A DNA stretch of 6,437 bases from positions 1-6,437 of the forward strand of contig JAFNGF010000314.1 in assembly GCA_017885385.1 (NCBI GenBank), in the 5' to 3' direction. The notes under the pieces were generated by a model. It searched no databases, had not been told where the DNA came from, and saw nothing but the letters and a program-made list of their open reading frames with translations. Below, in pieces: positions 3,994-6,437 of the stretch; the first letter of the stretch is position 1; every line of letters starts with the position of its first letter. A program made the translations under genes and the position numbers. The stretch comes from Planctomycetota bacterium (GTDB taxonomy: Bacteria > Planctomycetota > Phycisphaerae > Sedimentisphaerales > Anaerobacaceae).

Positions 3994-5712
3994 TTAAAGA
4001 TTGTACTTCTCACGAAAGAAGTTGTTTGCATGAGGCAGCCATGCAGGGATTTGGTAGAACCTGCTCACGATGCCGCGCAAATACATCTGCCGATACTCTT
4101 GGTATCTGAAATCATATCCCAGCACGAGAAATAAGGACCCTTCGACCCCCGCCTGCGCGGGGGCAAGCGTGCCTCTGCGAAAGCAGAGCGGCTTTATCTG
4201 CACCTTTTCAAAACAAGTGCTGTAGCGACTTTCCTCTGCCTTACCTATTTCCAAGATCAGCAGGTTTTTCCCATCGAGTTTTTTAAAATCCGTTCGGATG
4301 TCATCCTGTCGAGCGTGACGTGAACCATTTCCAAATACAATCACCGGCTCCCCACAGCCCGCTCCGGCGAAGCCCCTACGCCGAGCCAAATGATACTCCA
4401 GAAGGGCAGATGCCGAATAGCTCCTGGTCGCAAAGACAAAGTCGCCTCCATATTGTTCAAGTAAGCGGACCACCTTCTGTGGGTGTATGTAGAAGATAAG
4501 CGAAGCCCGATCGCCCTCGCTGACCAGCCCCTTCAAGCTTTCCAGCGGCGTCAAAGGAAATGCAAGCAAAAGACAGGTTTGTATCAGCGAGAAAACGCAA
4601 GAAAACTTGATGCTTTTGACGATTTGATTTGCGTCGAGGGTCAAGCCGGCAGCAACGAAGGCACAGGGCAGAAAAGACCAATACCAGTGGGGCCCCACAA
4701 ATTTCTTGAGTGAGACTATAACAAAGACGCACAAAGGAACCAGAGCAGCCAGCGCGAAGATCCTGAAGCCTGTCCCGAGCCCCTCGGCTGCGCTCGGGGT
4801 AAACTCCGTCGAGGGATTCTCTTTCCAGACAGCGTGTAGGATGCGAGCTCTATTCTTGAGCAAAAAGTACACGACGGGTGGCGTCATTAGATAGAGCAGA
4901 GAAAGGCCTAAGCATAAGAGGTTGGCGGCTGGATTCGGATTAGACCCGAATCTATTGAACCAGTTGTGCATGATATTTGGCCAGCCATTTTGGTAGTTCC
5001 AGAAAGCGTTCTGTGCTACAAATGGGATCGCGCCCAGAGCGAACAAAATGACCCCTTTGATCCTTCGGGCAGACTTCCGGAGCGACAGGAAATAGACCAA
5101 GTAGGAAAAAGCCAGCAGCACCGCAAAATACTTGGAAAGAAAAGCCAGACCCCAAAAAACGCCCGAAAGAAAATAGTATATGGAGTTCCCTCTGCTTTGC
5201 GCTTCGAAAAGGAAAAAGACCGACAGGAAAGAAAACAGCAGCAGAGGGTCATCGGGTGCAACGAGAAAGAAAGCGGTGTTCATAGGGGAGACCATAAACA
5301 ACAGGAAAACAAGGTACGCCTTGCGCTCATCATACGGCTTCAGCAGCACATACAGTCCAACACCAACGGCAGTGCTAAATGCTATGGGCAACAATCGCAG
5401 CAACAGCACAGAGTCACCGACATACAACAGCAGATGCAGCAGCCAACCTATCATCGGAGGATGGTCGTAGTATCCGGCACTGATATGTTTTCCCCAGAGG
5501 GTAAAATACGCCTCATCCCCGACAAAAGGGAAATACCGAGCAAGCAGACACTTCACCGCCAAAGAGATAACAATAACCGGAATAAGTTTCCGTGCCCAGC
5601 TCGCTGCGCTGGCCGCGGGGCAGCCGCGAGAAGATTTGAGATTTGAAATTTGAAATTCAAGATTTCCGCCGGAGGCGGGCACGCTGTCCTGTGTCGATAG
5701 ATCGCAGTGCAT
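3994..5712 (-). CDS. GT39/ArnT-like membrane glycosyltransferase
   Basis: The product is 572 residues of the PMT/ArnT-type dolichyl- or polyprenyl-phosphate-sugar transferase family (GT-C fold). About ten membrane helices fill residues 43-390, and a soluble C-terminal part follows. The catalytic first loop has D67/E68 (VGDEAYF) and YYDHPPMIGWLL (82-93). APDDP (153-157) and VGPHWYW (340-346) also match the family; numbering is from the TTG at 5715. ATG at 5712 is preferred, with GAGG about 10 bases upstream; the TTG is possible. The enzyme should move a sugar from a lipid carrier to a lipid, glycan or protein on the outer face of the inner membrane. The first 40 residues (LEFQISNLKSS, PAASAASWA) and two other stretches look repeat-derived and are not family sequence. 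It is first gene of a probable operon with the sulfatase. Confidence 0.87.
   Translation of the reverse strand: MHCDLSTQDSVPASGGNLEFQISNLKSSRGCPAASAASWARKLIPVIVISLAVKCLLARYFPFVGDEAYFTLWGKHISAGYYDHPPMIGWLLHLLLYVGDSVLLLRLLPIAFSTAVGVGLYVLLKPYDERKAYLVFLLFMVSPMNTAFFLVAPDDPLLLFSFLSVFFLFEAQSRGNSIYYFLSGVFWGLAFLSKYFAVLLAFSYLVYFLSLRKSARRIKGVILFALGAIPFVAQNAFWNYQNGWPNIMHNWFNRFGSNPNPAANLLCLGLSLLYLMTPPVVYFLLKNRARILHAVWKENPSTEFTPSAAEGLGTGFRIFALAALVPLCVFVIVSLKKFVGPHWYWSFLPCAFVAAGLTLDANQIVKSIKFSCVFSLIQTCLLLAFPLTPLESLKGLVSEGDRASLIFYIHPQKVVRLLEQYGGDFVFATRSYSASALLEYHLARRRGFAGAGCGEPVIVFGNGSRHARQDDIRTDFKKLDGKNLLILEIGKAEESRYSTCFEKVQIKPLCFRRGTLAPAQAGVEGSLFLVLGYDFRYQEYRQMYLRGIVSRFYQIPAWLPHANNFFREKYNL
4138..4170 (-). 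repeat. GC-rich palindromic repeat inside the glycosyltransferase, C-terminal
   Basis: CCCCCGC (4146-4152) and GCGGGGG (4157-4163) pair around CTGC. Read in frame it gives TLAPAQAGVEG (residues 516-526), a peptide typical of translated dispersed palindromes, between normal strands of the soluble domain. The same arms CCCCCGC/GCGGGGG, with a GAAA loop, occur at 6396-6413. Inserted without breaking the frame, it parallels the palindromic elements known inside Rickettsia genes. Confidence 0.6.
4768..4812 (-). repeat. GC-rich palindromic repeat inside the glycosyltransferase, middle
   Basis: CCCGAGC (4774-4780) and GCTCGGG (4792-4798) form the stem. In frame it gives TEFTPSAAEGLGTG (residues 303-316) in a loop between two membrane helices. 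On the minus strand it contains GAGTTTACCCC, the same 11 bases that open the palindrome at 6390-6413, which suggests one repeat family. The loop position explains why the protein could tolerate it. Confidence 0.55.
5633..5678 (-). repeat. Repeat-derived N-terminus of the glycosyltransferase
   Basis: An AT-rich run of overlapping GATTTGA / TTTGAAATT units (5633-5665) lies next to a GC-rich hairpin, CCGCC (5666-5670) with GGCGG (5674-5678). In frame they give PASGGNLEFQISNLKSS. Such peptides commonly come from dispersed repeats. They lie between the start codon and the first membrane helix, so the gene appears to take its start region from repeat DNA. Confidence 0.5.
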
Positions 5713-5748
5713 CAAATCTTTTCCTCACCGCAGGCAAGCATTTCCACG

Positions 5749-5770
5749 CATCAGCAAGTAGAAGCTGATG
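5749..5770 (-). promoter_or_regulatory. Leader hairpin of the glycosyltransferase operon
   Basis: CATCAGC (5749-5755) and GCTGATG (5764-5770) are perfect 7-base arms with an 8-base loop. It lies in the predicted leader, about 37 bases before the start codon. A second small stem (GGGG 5774-5777 with CCCC 5785-5788) lies beside it. No known riboswitch core was recognised. Confidence 0.45.
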
Positions 5771-5836
5771 GCAGGGGTAACCATCCCCGGCAAACACTTG
5801 TCTTTAATTCCATCTGAGCGGCGTAAGCTCGCAGTT

Positions 5837-5865
5837 TCTGTACAAGTTTACGCACGTGTTGTCAA
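5837..5865 (-). promoter_or_regulatory. Promoter of the glycosyltransferase-sulfatase operon
   Basis: On the minus strand a perfect TTGACA (5865-5860) is followed after 17 bases by TACAGA (5842-5837, three of six matches). The implied leader is about 115 bases. ACAAGTT occurs twice around the -35 box (5842-5848 and 5865-5871), a possible direct-repeat site. Confidence 0.45.
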
Positions 5866-5943
5866 CAAGTTATTATCTCGGAACCGTATTCAAACGGGAA
5901 AAATGTGCGATTTGGGTTCCTGCACAGCGTGGTCTTTCACGCG

Positions 5944-5958
5944 TATCAAGCGTTGATA
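5944..5958. promoter_or_regulatory. Palindromic operator overlapping a -35 box
   Basis: TATCAA and TTGATA are perfect 6-base arms around GCG. The right arm is also the -35 box of the plus-strand promoter, so a protein bound here would block or steer RNA polymerase. It could act on both divergent transcription units. Confidence 0.5.
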
Positions 5959-5981
5959 GCAGACTGCCGATGTAAAATAAT
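5953..5981 (+). promoter_or_regulatory. Promoter for the lipoprotein gene
   Basis: TTGATA (5953-5958) and AATAAT (5976-5981) are 17 bases apart, each matching the consensus at five of six positions. A start near 5988 would place the whole 20-bp tandem repeat in a leader of about 170 bases. Confidence 0.55.
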
Positions 5982-6000
5982 CCCCTGGGTTCCCGCCGTG

Positions 6001-6100
6001 CTCCGGGGAGAGCCTTTGTGCTCGGGCAAGAGCCTTCGTGCTCGGGCAAGAGCCTTCGTGCTCCGGCAAGAGCCTTCGTGCTCCGGCAGGGGCCTCCGCC
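6001..6100. repeat. 20-bp tandem repeat, about five copies
   Basis: Five consecutive 20-base units start at 6001, 6021, 6041, 6061 and 6081. The core is CTCGGGCAAGAGCCTTCGTG. Copies two and three are identical, copy four differs by one base, and the outer copies have decayed. Units touch directly, so this is not a CRISPR array. The period is not a multiple of three, which argues against coding. Copy number is likely variable between strains. Confidence 0.9.
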
Positions 6101-6155
6101 CTGACGAGCCGCCTTGACGAGCGGAGCGGGATCCTATTGAAAGTGGAGACATGAA

Positions 6156-6344
6156 ATGGCCAAGCGTTTAATAATAATCTCAATGGCAGCGTTTTTGAGT
6201 TTCGGCTCGATTTTTGTTGCCGGCTGCGCAACTGACGCCCAAACGGGCGCTCTTATCGGCGGCGCCAGCGCACCGCCTTCGGTTCTCGGTGTTGTGCTCT
6301 CCGTCGTCTTGGGGTTTGCCGGTCGCCGACGCTTCCGGCTCTGA
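6156..6344 (+). CDS. Short lipoprotein with truncated glycine-zipper start
   Basis: The product is 62 residues. GGAG (6145-6148) lies 7 bases before the ATG at 6156; the ATG at 6151 is too close to it. Residues 1-23 form a lipoprotein signal: AKR, a hydrophobic core, and a lipobox VAG-C24. After the Cys comes ATDAQTGALIGGA, the usual opening of glycine-zipper (17 kDa antigen-like) outer-membrane lipoproteins, which normally run on for many more GxxxG repeats. Here it turns after seven residues of that motif into SAPPS, a hydrophobic stretch (VLGVVLSVVLGFAG) and a basic end RRRFRL. Neither other frame restores a glycine zipper, so a simple one-base shift is not evident; deletion or replacement of the 3' part fits better. 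It may be a decayed gene or a genuine tiny lipoprotein. Confidence 0.6.
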   Translation: MAKRLIIISMAAFLSFGSIFVAGCATDAQTGALIGGASAPPSVLGVVLSVVLGFAGRRRFRL

Positions 6345-6389
6345 TTCGCTCTGCGGTTAATTCGATCTCTTCTTGCTTGCGCAGGGACG

Positions 6390-6425
6390 AGTTTACCCCC
6401 GCGAAAGCGGGGGCAGGAGTGACAG
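6390..6425 (+). repeat. GC-rich palindromic dispersed repeat
   Basis: CCCCCGC (6396-6402) and GCGGGGG (6407-6413) pair around GAAA, with GAGTTTA before and CAGGAGTGACAG after. This flank-stem-flank form is that of widespread bacterial intergenic palindromes. The stem repeats that at 4146-4163 and the left flank repeats that at 4800-4810 (minus). It lies about 50 bases after the lipoprotein stop and lacks a T run, so it is not a good terminator. Confidence 0.65.
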
Positions 6426-6437
6426 ATTTACGACTTT

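Larger units (their letters stand above)
5716..6155. other. Intergenic region between divergent genes
   Basis: No supported gene lies here. Open frames on both strands lack ribosome binding sites and are partly artefacts of the tandem repeat. The region holds the promoter of the minus-strand operon, a leader hairpin (5749-5770), a plus-strand promoter with a palindrome (5944-5981), and a 20-bp tandem repeat (6001-6100). TGACGAGC occurs twice just after it (6102-6109 and 6115-6122). Confidence 0.7.

Noticed and set aside
4966..5646. 226-codon plus-strand open frame opposite the glycosyltransferase
   Set aside because: It is very rich in Gln, Arg and Lys, as expected from the complement of membrane-helix codons, and lies antisense to a clear GT39 gene.
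6001..6100. CRISPR array
   Set aside because: Units adjoin with no unique spacers, and no cas gene is present.
6114..6140. Promoter TTGACG-15-TATTGA just before the lipoprotein
   Set aside because: The -10 match is poor, and transcription would start inside or after the ribosome binding site.
5768..6231. Open frames on both strands in the intergenic region
   Set aside because: No ribosome binding sites. The 113- and 68-codon minus frames are mainly translations of the 20-bp tandem repeat.

Overview
The window looks like a chromosomal piece from an uncultured bacterium, most probably a member of the Planctomycetota (Phycisphaerae-like) or a similarly repeat-rich lineage. This is inferred from content only. 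Two enzymes carry twin-arginine export signals (a xylose-isomerase-like TIM barrel and a formylglycine sulfatase). Small secreted or membrane proteins lie between them, and several GC-rich palindromes of dispersed-repeat type sit between and even inside genes. Base composition is near balanced. No tRNA, rRNA, insertion sequence or CRISPR array was seen.

Left part (1-1141), all read on the minus strand. The edge (1-47) resembles a dispersed repeat. A small secreted protein starts at 526 with a strong ribosome binding site and a clean signal peptide. Its frame is broken at a GGG run (417-419), and the rest of the protein continues to 97 in another frame, with CPPP repeats and an Ala/Thr/Gly-rich tail. 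Upstream of it, 534-845 has no gene but is densely structured: an inverted repeat (570-592), a nearly ideal three-way-junction fold (649-713), and a candidate minus-strand RNA ending in a textbook intrinsic terminator (721-757). The RNA could be a free small RNA or an attenuating leader for the secreted-protein gene. A 78-residue two-helix membrane protein follows (905-1141).

Middle (1142-3975). A plus-strand promoter with an adjacent palindrome leads into the exported sugar phosphate isomerase/epimerase (1429-2325). This gene converges on the exported sulfatase (2383-3975, minus). A single bidirectional hairpin terminator lies between them and abuts the sulfatase stop codon.

Right part (3976-6437). 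A GT39/ArnT-like membrane glycosyltransferase (3994-5712, minus) lies 18 bases upstream of the sulfatase and is probably co-transcribed with it from a promoter near 5837-5865. Its coding sequence carries three repeat-like segments read in frame: one at the N-terminus, one mid-protein and one near the C-terminus. The intergenic stretch 5716-6155 holds the divergent promoters, an operator-like palindrome and a 20-bp tandem repeat (6001-6100). A short lipoprotein with a truncated glycine-zipper start follows (6156-6344), and the window closes with a GC-rich palindromic repeat.

How the genes work together is only partly visible. The exported sulfatase and the exported isomerase-like protein fit breakdown of sulfated or modified sugars outside the cytoplasm. 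The glycosyltransferase fits sugar transfer to lipid or protein at the membrane. The most unusual material is the structured non-coding block at 534-845 and the repeat-derived peptides inside the glycosyltransferase.
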